Shown: piece after piece, positions 14,328 through 22,958 of the stretch
How the letters are laid out: each line of letters opens with the position of its first letter
Position numbering within the stretch: the stretch's first letter is position 1
Source of the DNA: Salibacterium salarium
GTDB lineage: Bacteria > Bacillota > Bacilli > Bacillales > Marinococcaceae
Assembly (NCBI RefSeq): GCF_030813635.1
Contig: NZ_JAUSUM010000004.1
Coordinates: forward strand, 204,851-268,850
Length of the DNA stretch: 64,000 nucleotides
Direction of reading: 5' to 3'
Made by a program: the position numbers and the translations under genes
The notes under the pieces: model-generated
Seen by the model: the letters and a program-made list of their open reading frames with translations, nothing else
Databases searched by the model: none
What the model was told of the DNA's origin: nothing

Positions 14328-16001
14328 ATGTTAATGGAAAATAAGAAAATGTTCAAAAAGGTGCTATTGAGCGCAGCAGCCGTTGTTTTCGTTGGTGTTA
14401 TTTTTTGGATAAGTACTATGAGTGACGAGGAGGAAACAAATGTGGAAAGTGACGAATCTGCTGAAAATGATAACAAAAAAGATGAAGAACCAAACTTTTC
14501 AGAAGTTGCGGTACACGATCCGTCTATCATAAAAGAAGAGGACACGTTTTATGTCTTCGGTACACATATTGAAGCGGCAAAATCAAAGGATTTAATGAAT
14601 TGGGAATCATTCACGAATGGATATGAAACGCCTAATAATACATTATATGGGGATTTGTCTGAGAATCTATCTGAATCTTTTGAATGGGCTGGTGAAGACG
14701 ATGCGGACAGCCAAGGAGGGTTTGCTGTATGGGCGCCGGAAATATTTTGGAATAAAGATTATGTGAATGATGATGGGTCGACTGGTGCGTACATGATTTA
14801 TTATTCTGCATCGTCCACCTATATTCGTTCAGCGATAGGTTATGCTGTTTCTAAGGATATAGAAGGTCCTTATGAATATGTGGATACGGTTGTTTACTCC
14901 GGGTTTACGGAGCAGGAAGACTATGATGAGAACAGTGATGTTAACAAAAAATGGACGAATACAAACATTCCTAGTTTGGTTGATGAGGGTCATGTTAGTG
15001 AAATGAATTCCGATTGGTTTAATGACGATGGTTCTTATAACAACATGGCATATCCAAATGCAATTGATGCCAATGTTTTTTATGATAAAAACGGAAAACT
15101 TTGGATGAGTTATGGGTCCTGGTCTGGCGGTATCTTTTTATATGAACTGGATAAAGAGACAGGAGAGGTCGTTTATCCAGAGGAAGACGGAGAAACAGAA
15201 GATGGACGTATGGTAGACCGTTATTTTGGGACAAAAATTTCAGGGGGATATGGAAAATCAGGCGAAGGTCCGTATATCGTGTATGATGAGGAAAGTGATT
15301 ATTACTTTTTATACAAAACATATGGATGGCTTGGAGCGGACGGAGAGTACAACATGCGCGTGTTCCGGTCCGAAAATCCGAATGGACCATTTGTTGATGC
15401 AGAAGGAAATCCTGCGGTTCTTCCTGAGGACACAGACAATGCGCCATTTGGAAATAAGTTGATGGGGCACTATGAATTTGAAAGTACATCAGATGATGAA
15501 TCTAGTCTAGGTTATTTTTCACCTGGTCATAATTCTGTCTATGTTGACCCCGATACCAATCAGCAATTTCTCGTGTTTCATACACGTTTCCCAGACTCTG
15601 GAGAAGAGTTTGAAGTACGTGTACACCCATTGTACATGAATGAAAATGATTGGCCAGTTGCTGCGCCGTATCGCTATACTGGAGAAAGTTTAGAGGATGT
15701 ATCAGAAGAAAATGTAGTTGGAGACTATAAATTTATTAACCATAAAAAAGATAATACGGATGAAGTAAAAACATCATCGGAAGTAACGTTACACGACAAC
15801 AACGACGTTTCAGGTGAAATAGATGGAACGTGGGAGCTCTTAAATGAAAATGAGGTTCGAGTCACCGTTGATGATGAGACATACAGTGGAGTTTTTGTTA
15901 AACAATGGGACCCGCTGGAAGAACAGAATGTATGGACGTTTACTGCAGTATCTGATCAAGGAATGACAATTTGGGGAAGCCGAACCAATGCATTGAAATA
16001 A
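14328..16001 (+). CDS. GH43 endo-1,5-alpha-L-arabinanase, membrane-anchored or secreted
   Basis: 557 residues. An N-terminal basic stretch plus hydrophobic helix (about 10-30) acts as signal or anchor and is followed by an acidic linker. The five-bladed GH43 propeller shows the general-base Asp in VHDPSIIKEEDTFYVFGTH, GFAVWAPEIFW, SYGSWSGGIF, the catalytic Glu in SGEGPYI and the metal-coordinating His in PGHNSVY. The C-terminal beta-domain (GDYKFINHK ... GTWELLNENEVRV ... ITIWGSR-like end) is that of Abn2-type arabinanases. It cleaves internal bonds of the arabinan side chains of pectin. ATG 14334 is an equally good start. AraR-like and cre-like sites upstream fit arabinose induction and glucose repression. 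No other ara genes are present. Confidence 0.88.
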   Translation: MLMENKKMFKKVLLSAAAVVFVGVIFWISTMSDEEETNVESDESAENDNKKDEEPNFSEVAVHDPSIIKEEDTFYVFGTHIEAAKSKDLMNWESFTNGYETPNNTLYGDLSENLSESFEWAGEDDADSQGGFAVWAPEIFWNKDYVNDDGSTGAYMIYYSASSTYIRSAIGYAVSKDIEGPYEYVDTVVYSGFTEQEDYDENSDVNKKWTNTNIPSLVDEGHVSEMNSDWFNDDGSYNNMAYPNAIDANVFYDKNGKLWMSYGSWSGGIFLYELDKETGEVVYPEEDGETEDGRMVDRYFGTKISGGYGKSGEGPYIVYDEESDYYFLYKTYGWLGADGEYNMRVFRSENPNGPFVDAEGNPAVLPEDTDNAPFGNKLMGHYEFESTSDDESSLGYFSPGHNSVYVDPDTNQQFLVFHTRFPDSGEEFEVRVHPLYMNENDWPVAAPYRYTGESLEDVSEENVVGDYKFINHKKDNTDEVKTSSEVTLHDNNDVSGEIDGTWELLNENEVRVTVDDETYSGVFVKQWDPLEEQNVWTFTAVSDQGMTIWGSRTNALK

Positions 16002-16018
16002 TAACGAGGAAACAGAAA

Positions 16019-16065
16019 GTGTCATAGTATACAAGCTTCTATCTTGTGTACTATGGCATTTTTGA
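16019..16065 (+). terminator. Intrinsic terminator after arabinanase
   Basis: A roughly 16-bp stem (TGTCATAGTATACAAG with CTTGTGTACTATGGCA, with G-U and one mismatched pair) is followed by TTTTT. Confidence 0.8.
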
Positions 16066-16141
16066 TTGAAAAGGAAAATGGGGAATTATAATAAAATGTT
16101 GTGATACAATTTTGTTATAAAACACATAGGGGGCAGCAGTT

Positions 16142-16797
16142 ATGGGAGCGAACGTACTTATTTTTGATATGGATGGAACGTTATTTGATAGTAGAGAGTT
16201 GTTAAGTCAGGCGATTGAAAATGCTCTTCGGTACGCGGTAGAACAAGGAATGCATGCTGATAAGGATGGACGGAAAAAGATCGTGTCGGTGTCATCGGCG
16301 AGCCTTATCATCAAGCGTTTCGGGAATTGCTGCCAGAGGCTTCGGAAAGTGTCATCGATGATTTGGAACCCGTATTGGACCGTTTTATTTTAAGAGAAGT
16401 TGATAATGGAAATGGAGATCTTTTTCCGGGAGTGAAAGAGACACTTTCTGCCTTATCGGAACAGGGATATCAGTTATACGTTGCTAGTAATGGCAATGCG
16501 GAGTACGTACCGGGGGCTTTGGAACGAGAAGGGTTAACATCGTTGTTTGAAGGGATTTATTCGGTACAGCAATATCAATCTGGAAACAAAGTAGAACTGG
16601 TGCGGACGATTCTAGAGAAAGCAGGAAAGGACGCTATCATGATTGGAGATCGCTCTTCTGATATCGAAGCTGGGACTGAAAATCACTTACCCACTATCGG
16701 CTGTCGTTTCGGAAATGGAAGTGATGAAGAACTGGAAGCGGCGGATACGAAAGTAGACTCTTTTGAAGAGTTACTACACGTTTTAACCGAAAAATAA
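16142..16797 (+). pseudogene. HAD-family phosphatase disrupted by a frameshift
   Basis: A single HAD hydrolase is split between two frames. The first frame (16142 onward, MGANVLIFDMDGTLFDS) carries motif I DxDGT. After codon 44 the reading must move to another frame to continue with KDRVGVIGEPYHQAFREL, and later SNGNAEYVPGALE (motif II) and IGDRSSDIEAG (motif IV). The break lies at the five-A run 16274-16278: one more A there would restore a normal protein of about 218 residues. The first frame alone ends at 16393 and the second lacks motif I. Either the gene is recently inactivated or the run is miscounted. The start has GGGGGCAG upstream. The substrate would be a small phosphate ester. Confidence 0.8.
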
Positions 16798-16808
16798 AGA
16801 AGCGTTAT

Positions 16809-16843
16809 AGAGCCGAATCTCTACGTTCGAGATTCGGCTCTTA
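16809..16843. terminator. Palindromic terminator
   Basis: AGAGCCGAATCTC pairs perfectly with GAGATTCGGCTCT around a 7-base loop. Only a short T run follows. Confidence 0.65.
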
Positions 16844-16875
16844 ACATGTTTAACCAGTCACCATATAATTTTATA

Positions 16876-16904
16876 TTGATAATGATTATCAGTTTCGGTA
16901 GAAT
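16876..16904 (+). promoter_or_regulatory. Promoter of ferredoxin-NADP reductase gene
   Basis: TTGATA (16876-16881), 17 bases, TAGAAT (16899-16904). The Fur box covers the -35 region and spacer. Confidence 0.75.
16877..16891. promoter_or_regulatory. Fur operator
   Basis: TGATAATGATTATCA is a perfect 7-1-7 Fur box of the Bacillus type. Confidence 0.92.
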
Positions 16905-16938
16905 GTAACTATAACGACGCAGAATCGGAGGGAAAAAT

Positions 16939-17988
16939 ATGAACGAGAAAGAATTGTTTGATGTAACAATTATCGGAGGAGGTCCAGCCGGGCTTTATTC
17001 TGCGTTTTACAGTGGTCTGCGAGAAATGAAAACAAAAATAATCGAATATCAACCATACTTAGGTGGCAAGGTACATGTTTATCCGGAGAAGGTCATTTGG
17101 GATGTTGGCGGTCTGACTCCAACTTCAGGTGCTGCATTAATTGATCAATTGGTAGAACAAGGGTTAACGTTTAATCCGGAAACAGTTCTGAATGAAAAAG
17201 TAGAGAAAATCACAAAAAATCGAGAAGGTCATTTTGTATTGCACACCGCCTCAGGTGAAAAACATATTTCTAAAACGGTTATTGTTACGGTAGGAAGTGG
17301 TATTTTGAATCCTCAAAAGCTTGAAGTAGAAGGAGCGGAGAGGTTCGAAGTATCGAATTTGAATTATACAGTGAAATCTTTAAAGCGTTTCAAAGGTAAA
17401 ACAGTGATTATTTCAGGTGGTGGAAATACAGCCATAGACTGGGCCAATGAACTAGAGTCCATTGCTGAAAAAGTATATTTAACATATAGGAAAGACCATT
17501 TAAAAGGGCACGAGTCACAAGTAACGCAACTTCTTAATAGTTCTGTTGAATGTTACTTTAATACTTCGATAACAAAACTGATAGCAGATGGTCAGCACGA
17601 CGCTATCGAAAGTGTGGAGTTAACGCACCAAGATACCGAAGAGCAAGCTGTGTTACCTGTGGATGAGGTGATTATAAATCATGGCTATGAGAGGGATGCG
17701 GAATTACTCGAAAACAGTAATCTCAACATTTCGATGGCTGATAATTTCTTTATTAGTGGTAATGCTAATAGTGAATCTTCCGTTGATGGGCTTTATGCTG
17801 CGGGCGATATTTTAAAACATGACGGCAAATTAAACTTGATTGCTGGAGCTTTTCAAGATGCAGCAAATGCTGTGAACAAAGCAAAACAATTTGTTGAACC
17901 GGAAGCTCAAGAAAAAGGAATGATTTCCTCCCATAACGAAATATTCAAACAACGTAATAAGGAATTAGTTAAACGAATGGTGAAGTAA
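16939..17988 (+). CDS. Ferredoxin/flavodoxin-NADP+ reductase type 2 (YcgT/YumC-like)
   Basis: 349 residues with a thioredoxin-reductase-like fold. The FAD-binding GGGPAGLYSAFYSG is at about 14-27, the NAD(P)-binding SGGGNTAIDWANEL near 156, and the C-terminal FAD contact GLYAAGDI near 281. The redox-active CxxC of thioredoxin reductase is absent, as expected for this ferredoxin reductase type. It moves electrons from NADPH to ferredoxin or flavodoxin. Of the two B. subtilis paralogues, YcgT is the Fur-controlled one, and the perfect Fur box here fits that version, suggesting a job in iron acquisition or heme/siderophore reduction under iron limitation. GGAGGG precedes the ATG. Confidence 0.9.
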   Translation: MNEKELFDVTIIGGGPAGLYSAFYSGLREMKTKIIEYQPYLGGKVHVYPEKVIWDVGGLTPTSGAALIDQLVEQGLTFNPETVLNEKVEKITKNREGHFVLHTASGEKHISKTVIVTVGSGILNPQKLEVEGAERFEVSNLNYTVKSLKRFKGKTVIISGGGNTAIDWANELESIAEKVYLTYRKDHLKGHESQVTQLLNSSVECYFNTSITKLIADGQHDAIESVELTHQDTEEQAVLPVDEVIINHGYERDAELLENSNLNISMADNFFISGNANSESSVDGLYAAGDILKHDGKLNLIAGAFQDAANAVNKAKQFVEPEAQEKGMISSHNEIFKQRNKELVKRMVK

Positions 17989-17995
17989 GTGAATA

Positions 17996-18033
17996 AAAAG
18001 AGACAAACGGACCGACCCGTTTGTCTCTTTTAC
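17996..18033 (+). terminator. Intrinsic terminator after reductase gene
   Basis: AAGAGACAAACGG pairs with CCGTTTGTCTCTT, followed by TTTAC. Confidence 0.85.
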
Positions 18034-18206
18034 TTTTAGACGAAAGCGGTAGAAGGAAGCAATTGTAGAGAAAAGACAGATTGGGCGATGAGGTGCGGCT
18101 ACAAAAAATGACTCTTACACGTAAAATATATACAAAATTAATCTTTCCATTATAAATCCTTTACATGGATGCTATAAAATGTACATACAAGCATTAATAG
18201 AAAGGA

Positions 18207-20423
18207 ATGATGGTTATTTTGAAAAAGTCACTAGGCGCAACAACAGCATTTTTATTATTATCTGTTTATGGATCGTTTAATGCAGAGGCAGAAGAGCCGC
18301 CGTTTTTTCAACATGGTACGGGAAGTTTGAACGTTTCACAGATTGCCCAGTATGATAGTTTGGCCGGAGAGGGAGGCACTGAAATTCTCGCTTATGATGA
18401 GGAAAAGGAGCGGGCTTTTGTTACAAATGGCGCAGAATCTGGACTTGATATTTTATCATTTTCTGAAATAACTTCTGATAAATTTGAACAAATGGAATTA
18501 TCTAAACGAATTCATGTAGAGGATTTTGGGATGGAGCAGGTGGATGACATAACTAGTGTTTCCGCTCATCCAAACGAAGATTTAATTGCATTGTCGGTAG
18601 TAAGTGATCCCAAGACAAATCCTGGGTATATTGTGTTCCTTAGTAAAGATGGAGATTACATAAATCATGTACAAGTCGGAGCTCTCCCGGATATGGTTAC
18701 TTTCACCCCAGATGGCAGTAAGGTGTTAGTTGCTAATGAAGGAGAACCGAATGAAGACTATACCGAAGATCCTGAGGGTTCAATCTCACTCATTGATATT
18801 TCAGAAGGCGTTTCTGAAAACAAGGAAGTTCCGATACATACTTTAACATTTGAAGAAAGTATGCTTGATGAAGACGTTCGTGTGGATTCAAAGGGTTCAG
18901 TACTTCAACAATTAGAACCTGAATATATTTCTGTTTCGGAAGATAGTACAACCGCGTATGTTGCACTGCAGGAAAACAATGCTGTTGCCACCATTGATTT
19001 GAACTCTGAAACAATAGAAACGGTAAAAGGTCTTGGACTAAAAGATCATTCTCTTCCTGGGAATGAATTAGATGCAAAAGATAACGGGGAAATGGAAATA
19101 GAAAACTTGCCGTTGCTTGGATTTTATATGCCGGATGCGATTGATACTTTTACTGTTAATGGACAATCGTATATCATTACTCCAAACGAAGGAGATGCAC
19201 GTGATTATGACGGTTATTCCGAGGAAGTTGAAATTAAAGATTTGGAAAAAGTACAGTTAAACGCTGATTTTTATGAAGGGTATACACAAGCGGAGTTAGA
19301 TCAGTTGGTGAATAACGGTCTTTTAGAAGACATGGAAGGTACTGAAGTCACAGCAGAACACGGGAAAAATGATGCCGGTGTATATGAAGCCTTATATTCT
19401 TACGGTGGAAGAAGTTTTACCATTTTTAACGCTGACACAATGGAACGTGTTTATGATAGTGGTTCAGAGATAGAACGTATTACTGGAGAAGCGATGCCGG
19501 AGTATTTCAATACAAATAATGATGAAATTGAATTTGACGGACGAAGTGACGCAAAAGGACCTGAACCGGAAACAACGGTTACAGGAGAAATCGGCGATAA
19601 GACTTATGCCTTCACGGCTCTAGAACGTTTTAGTGCGGTAATGGTATATGATATAACGACACCTCAAGAAACAGAATTTGTGACCATGATTTCAAGCCGT
19701 GACTTTAATGAGGATGTAGCTGGAGACGTGGCACCGGAAGGACTATCTTTTATTAACGCTGAAGATAGTCCTACGGGACGGGCCTTGCTTGCGGCTACAC
19801 ATGAAGTATCAGGGACCGTTGCTGTTTATGAATTTACAGAAGAAATAGATGAAAATACTGGCTCCCCGGGTGAAACAAAGAACTATCCATTTTTAGATGC
19901 AGATAATAATCACTGGGCATATCCGTATATTAAAGATTTATATGAAAAGGAAATTATAACAGGAAAAACAGATACGACGTTTGAACCTTCAGCGAATATT
20001 ACCCGTGCTCAGTTTGCAGTAATGATAAGTGAGACGCTAGGATTGTCAACTGATAGTGATAATACGGAGTTTAAGGATGCTCCAGGATGGGCTGCTTCTG
20101 CTATTCAAGCATCGTTTGAAGCAGGAATTACGACGGGAAGAGCGGATGGCACATTTGACCCGAATCAACCTATTACGAGAGAACAAATAGCCGCTATGTT
20201 AGTTCGTGCTTTTGAGTATGCATCGGAAGAGGAAGTAGCAGCTTCTGAAGTCACATATAAGGATGAAGACAACATTAGTGATTATGCAAAAACAGATGTG
20301 GAAAAAGCGCATGAGCTTGGGTTTATGACCGGAACGGATGACGGCAGATTTCAACCAAAAAGTAATAGCACCCGTGCTCAGGCAGCAAAAGTAGTTTCCT
20401 TGTTAGCAACAGAAATAGAATAA
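18207..20423 (+). CDS. Choice-of-anchor I beta-propeller surface protein with three SLH domains
   Basis: 738 residues. A signal peptide ends near AEA-EEP (about residue 29). The long middle part (about 45-555) has the repeats of the choice-of-anchor I/LVIVD-like propeller (VTFTPDGSKVLVANEGEPNE, PDAIDTFTVNGQSYIITPNE, YEALYSYGGRSFTIFNADT, VAPEGLSFI), which resembles esterase/phytase-like propellers. Three S-layer homology domains fill the C-terminus, each with an end like TRAQFAVMISE, TREQIAAMLVRAF or TRAQAAKVVS, and bind pyruvylated wall polymer. The protein is therefore displayed on the cell surface. Its activity is unknown. The exact start is uncertain: ATG 18207 and 18210 crowd AAAGGA, and TTG 18219 would start MKKSLG. 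It is very acidic. Confidence 0.85.
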   Translation: MMVILKKSLGATTAFLLLSVYGSFNAEAEEPPFFQHGTGSLNVSQIAQYDSLAGEGGTEILAYDEEKERAFVTNGAESGLDILSFSEITSDKFEQMELSKRIHVEDFGMEQVDDITSVSAHPNEDLIALSVVSDPKTNPGYIVFLSKDGDYINHVQVGALPDMVTFTPDGSKVLVANEGEPNEDYTEDPEGSISLIDISEGVSENKEVPIHTLTFEESMLDEDVRVDSKGSVLQQLEPEYISVSEDSTTAYVALQENNAVATIDLNSETIETVKGLGLKDHSLPGNELDAKDNGEMEIENLPLLGFYMPDAIDTFTVNGQSYIITPNEGDARDYDGYSEEVEIKDLEKVQLNADFYEGYTQAELDQLVNNGLLEDMEGTEVTAEHGKNDAGVYEALYSYGGRSFTIFNADTMERVYDSGSEIERITGEAMPEYFNTNNDEIEFDGRSDAKGPEPETTVTGEIGDKTYAFTALERFSAVMVYDITTPQETEFVTMISSRDFNEDVAGDVAPEGLSFINAEDSPTGRALLAATHEVSGTVAVYEFTEEIDENTGSPGETKNYPFLDADNNHWAYPYIKDLYEKEIITGKTDTTFEPSANITRAQFAVMISETLGLSTDSDNTEFKDAPGWAASAIQASFEAGITTGRADGTFDPNQPITREQIAAMLVRAFEYASEEEVAASEVTYKDEDNISDYAKTDVEKAHELGFMTGTDDGRFQPKSNSTRAQAAKVVSLLATEIE

Positions 20424-20436
20424 AGATAAATTTGAA

Positions 20437-20468
20437 AAGAGCTGTCTTAAAAAAGGGCAGTTCTTCTT
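20437..20468 (+). terminator. Weak intrinsic terminator
   Basis: AAGAGCTGTC pairs with GGGCAGTTCTT with a G-U pair; a C-interrupted T run follows. Confidence 0.5.
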
Positions 20469-20538
20469 GATGAAGTAAGATTTATTAGGCCAATCCCCCT
20501 TTTATTGAGTATTTTTCAGATAAACCGCTCTTTACTTC

Positions 20539-20566
20539 TTGACACGCAAAAATGAATCGTTAAAAT
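20539..20566 (+). promoter_or_regulatory. htpG promoter (sigma-A)
   Basis: Perfect TTGACA (20539-20544), 16 bases, TAAAAT (20561-20566), ending 14 bases before the CIRCE operator. Confidence 0.8.
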
Positions 20567-20580
20567 TAAATTAGTGATTA

Positions 20581-20607
20581 TTAGCACTCGATTATCAAGA
20601 GTGCTAA
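20581..20607. promoter_or_regulatory. CIRCE element (HrcA operator)
   Basis: TTAGCACTC, nine bases, GAGTGCTAA: a perfect match to the CIRCE inverted repeat, placed at the transcription start of htpG. HrcA should repress the gene until heat or protein stress draws it off through GroEL. Confidence 0.96.
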
Positions 20608-20642
20608 AATAATGTCAATATTTGTTGAAAGGGGTATTAATA

Positions 20643-22526
20643 ATGACAGCTACAAAACAGTTTGAAGCAGAATCGAAACGACTGTTGGATATTATGATTA
20701 ACTCGATTTATTCGCAGAAAGAAATTTTCCTACGGGAATTAATTTCAAACGCGAGTGATGCTATTGATAAGATGTATTATAAGGCGCTTACCGATGATTC
20801 TATCACCTTCAATCAGGACGATTTCTACATAAAGGTGAGTGCAGATAAGGACAACCGTATCCTGAAAATCGAAGATACAGGAGTAGGGATGACAGAAGAG
20901 GAATTGGAACAAAACCTAGGTACCATAGCTCAAAGTGGTTCCTTGGCGTTCAAAAATGAAAACGAAATCGAAGACGGGCATGATATCATCGGACAGTTTG
21001 GTGTTGGGTTTTATTCTGCGTTCATGGTGGCAGATACAGTGACGGTTTACACAAAATCGGCGGACAGCGGACAAGCCTTTAAATGGCAGTCTAATGGAGC
21101 AGAAGGCTACACAATCGAGCCTGCAGAAAAAGAGACACATGGCACTCAAATACTCATTCAAGTGAAAGAAAGCAGTGAGGAAGAAAATTATGATGATTAC
21201 TTAGAGGAAAATCGTCTGCAGTCTATCATCAAAAAGTATTCAGATTATATTCGTTATCCTATTAAAATGGATGTTACAGAACAGCAGCCACAAGAGGATA
21301 ATGAAGAAGAAACGGTGGAAGTGACAGAAGAACAGACCATCAACAGCATGATTCCTATTTGGAAAAAGAACAAAAGTGAGCTGACAGATGAGGATTATGA
21401 AGCCTTTTATGCCGAGCGTCGCTATGGATTTGATAAACCATTGAAGCACGTTCATCTTAGCATTGATGGGCAGGTCCGCTATCAAGCTATCTTGTTCATT
21501 CCTGAAAATACTCCATTTGATTATTATACCCAGGACTATGAAAAAGGGTTGGAGCTGTATTCAAATGGTGTGTTGATTATGGAAAAATGTGCTGATCTGC
21601 TTCCAGATTACTTTGGCTTTGTTAAAGGTATTGTGGATTCAGAAGACCTATCGTTGAACATTTCAAGAGAAATGCTCCAGCATGATCGTCAACTCCGACT
21701 CATTGCGAAAAATATTAAGAGCAAGATTAAAAAAGAACTACAAAGCATGTTGAAGAATGAACGTGAAAATTATGAGAAGTTTTACCAATCTTTTGGACGT
21801 CAGTTGAAATTCGGCGTACAAATGGATTATGGTGCAAATAAAGATGACTTAAAAGATCTATTACTTTTCTACTCTTCCAAAGAAAAGAAAATGGTAAGCT
21901 TAGCGGAATATGTGGAAAGAATGAAAGACGATCAACAGTACATTTATTATGCAACGGGTGAATCTTATGACCGCATTGAGAAACTTCCGCAAACAGAAAT
22001 GGTACTCGACAAAGGCTATGAAATTCTTTATTTCACCGAAGATATTGATGAATTCGCGATTAAAACGTTGATGTCCTACGATGATAAAGAATTTAAGTCC
22101 GTTGCAAGCGGAGATCTTGGCATTGAGTCTGAAGAAGATGAGGAAAAAGAGGAATCCGAACAACAGGAAAATAAAGAGATGTTTGATGAGCTTAAAAATC
22201 TCTTAACCGGCAAAGTGAAGGATGTCCGCGCATCCAAACGCCTCAAAAGTCATCCGGTCTGCTTAACTGCTGATGGAGAAGTATCGATTGAAATGGAAAA
22301 GATATTGCAATCGATGCCGGATAATCAAAATATTCAAGCGGATAAAGTGCTTGAAATCAACATCAACCATGATGTCTATAATTCTCTTAAAGACGCTTAT
22401 GATAATGATAAAGACAAATTAAATCTTTACACAAACCTTTTGTATAATCAAGCCCTCCTAATTGAAGGATTATCTGTGGAGGACCCTGTATCTTTTACCA
22501 ACGACATGTGTAAGATCATGGATTAA
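20643..22526 (+). CDS. htpG: Molecular chaperone HtpG (Hsp90)
   Basis: 627 residues, full length for bacterial Hsp90. The GHKL ATPase domain shows [16 protein letters not shown] (E and N for ATP and Mg2+), [11 protein letters not shown] and [15 protein letters not shown]. The middle domain ([22 protein letters not shown] has the catalytic-loop Arg) and the C-terminal dimerisation domain follow. A short Glu-rich insert ([10 protein letters not shown]) stands for the charged linker, and a second acidic stretch lies near residue 500. The protein folds and remodels clients in the cytoplasm using ATP. AAAGGGG is eight bases before the ATG. The perfect CIRCE at the promoter puts it in the HrcA regulon, unlike B. 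subtilis htpG. Confidence 0.97.
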   Translation: MTATKQFEAESKRLLDIMINSIYSQKEIFLRELISNASDAIDKMYYKALTDDSITFNQDDFYIKVSADKDNRILKIEDTGVGMTEEELEQNLGTIAQSGSLAFKNENEIEDGHDIIGQFGVGFYSAFMVADTVTVYTKSADSGQAFKWQSNGAEGYTIEPAEKETHGTQILIQVKESSEEENYDDYLEENRLQSIIKKYSDYIRYPIKMDVTEQQPQEDNEEETVEVTEEQTINSMIPIWKKNKSELTDEDYEAFYAERRYGFDKPLKHVHLSIDGQVRYQAILFIPENTPFDYYTQDYEKGLELYSNGVLIMEKCADLLPDYFGFVKGIVDSEDLSLNISREMLQHDRQLRLIAKNIKSKIKKELQSMLKNERENYEKFYQSFGRQLKFGVQMDYGANKDDLKDLLLFYSSKEKKMVSLAEYVERMKDDQQYIYYATGESYDRIEKLPQTEMVLDKGYEILYFTEDIDEFAIKTLMSYDDKEFKSVASGDLGIESEEDEEKEESEQQENKEMFDELKNLLTGKVKDVRASKRLKSHPVCLTADGEVSIEMEKILQSMPDNQNIQADKVLEININHDVYNSLKDAYDNDKDKLNLYTNLLYNQALLIEGLSVEDPVSFTNDMCKIMD

Positions 22527-22566
22527 CGGTAGATTCAGCGACTTGCTTAATTGACGTTGCATGGAA

Positions 22567-22605
22567 CGCCCTGATGGACTTTCATCAGGGTATTTTCTTT
22601 ATGTA
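22567..22605 (+). terminator. Intrinsic terminator after htpG
   Basis: CGCCCTGATG pairs with CATCAGGG across a short loop, then TATTTTCTTT. Confidence 0.8.
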
Positions 22606-22612
22606 GAGTGGT

Positions 22613-22723
22613 TTGTGGTTTGATTTACTGGCCTTAGGTCTTGCGGTCTTGGCTTTTGTACTGCAAAAAGTATTAAAAACGCCAACAAAAGCAACGGAAG
22701 AAAAACAGTCAGCATCTGTTTAA
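22613..22723 (+). CDS. Possible 36-aa membrane peptide
   Basis: A TTG at 22613 opens 36 codons: a hydrophobic helix (WFDLLALGLAVLAFVLQKV) and a polar tail (LKTPTKATEEKQSASV) ending in TAA. An in-frame stop lies just upstream. The ribosome site is poor (only GAGTGG). The helix-plus-charged-tail shape is reasonable for a small membrane protein, but it could equally be the remnant of a larger gene. Confidence 0.28.
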   Translation: MWFDLLALGLAVLAFVLQKVLKTPTKATEEKQSASV

Positions 22724-22790
22724 AAAAGCAGTTTTATAATAGGGAAAACTGTGCTATGTTGGTAATGGGAAATAACAAAAAATGTAACTT

Positions 22791-22882
22791 GAACACTAGG
22801 GGTGCCGTTTACGGCTGAGAAGGATGAAGTTGTCCTAACCCTGCAACCTGATCTAGTTTATACTAGCGGAGGGAAGTGTGAG
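22791..22882 (+). promoter_or_regulatory. TPP riboswitch (THI box)
   Basis: The conserved aptamer core is present in order: CACTAGGGGTGCC, GGCTGAGA, then ACCCTGCAACCTGATCTAG, and GCGGAGGGAAGTG closing P1. It controls the thiamine-salvage genes that follow. Confidence 0.95.
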
Positions 22883-22905
22883 CACCTAATTTTCTTATGA
22901 TATGT

Positions 22906-22940
22906 GCAGCCACTCTTCGTTAGAGTGGCTGTTTTTATTT
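22906..22940 (+). terminator. Riboswitch-controlled terminator
   Basis: CAGCCACTC pairs perfectly with GAGTGGCTG, then TTTTTATTTTT, 25 bases after the aptamer and 19 bases before the first gene. Termination is expected when TPP is bound. Confidence 0.88.
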
Positions 22941-22958
22941 TTAGGAGGAGGGACTGTT

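Noticed and set aside
16270-16280. Programmed -1 frameshift in the HAD gene
   Set aside because: The run has only five A residues before G, not the classic slippery heptamer, and there is no following pseudoknot; single-domain HAD enzymes are not known to need frameshifting.
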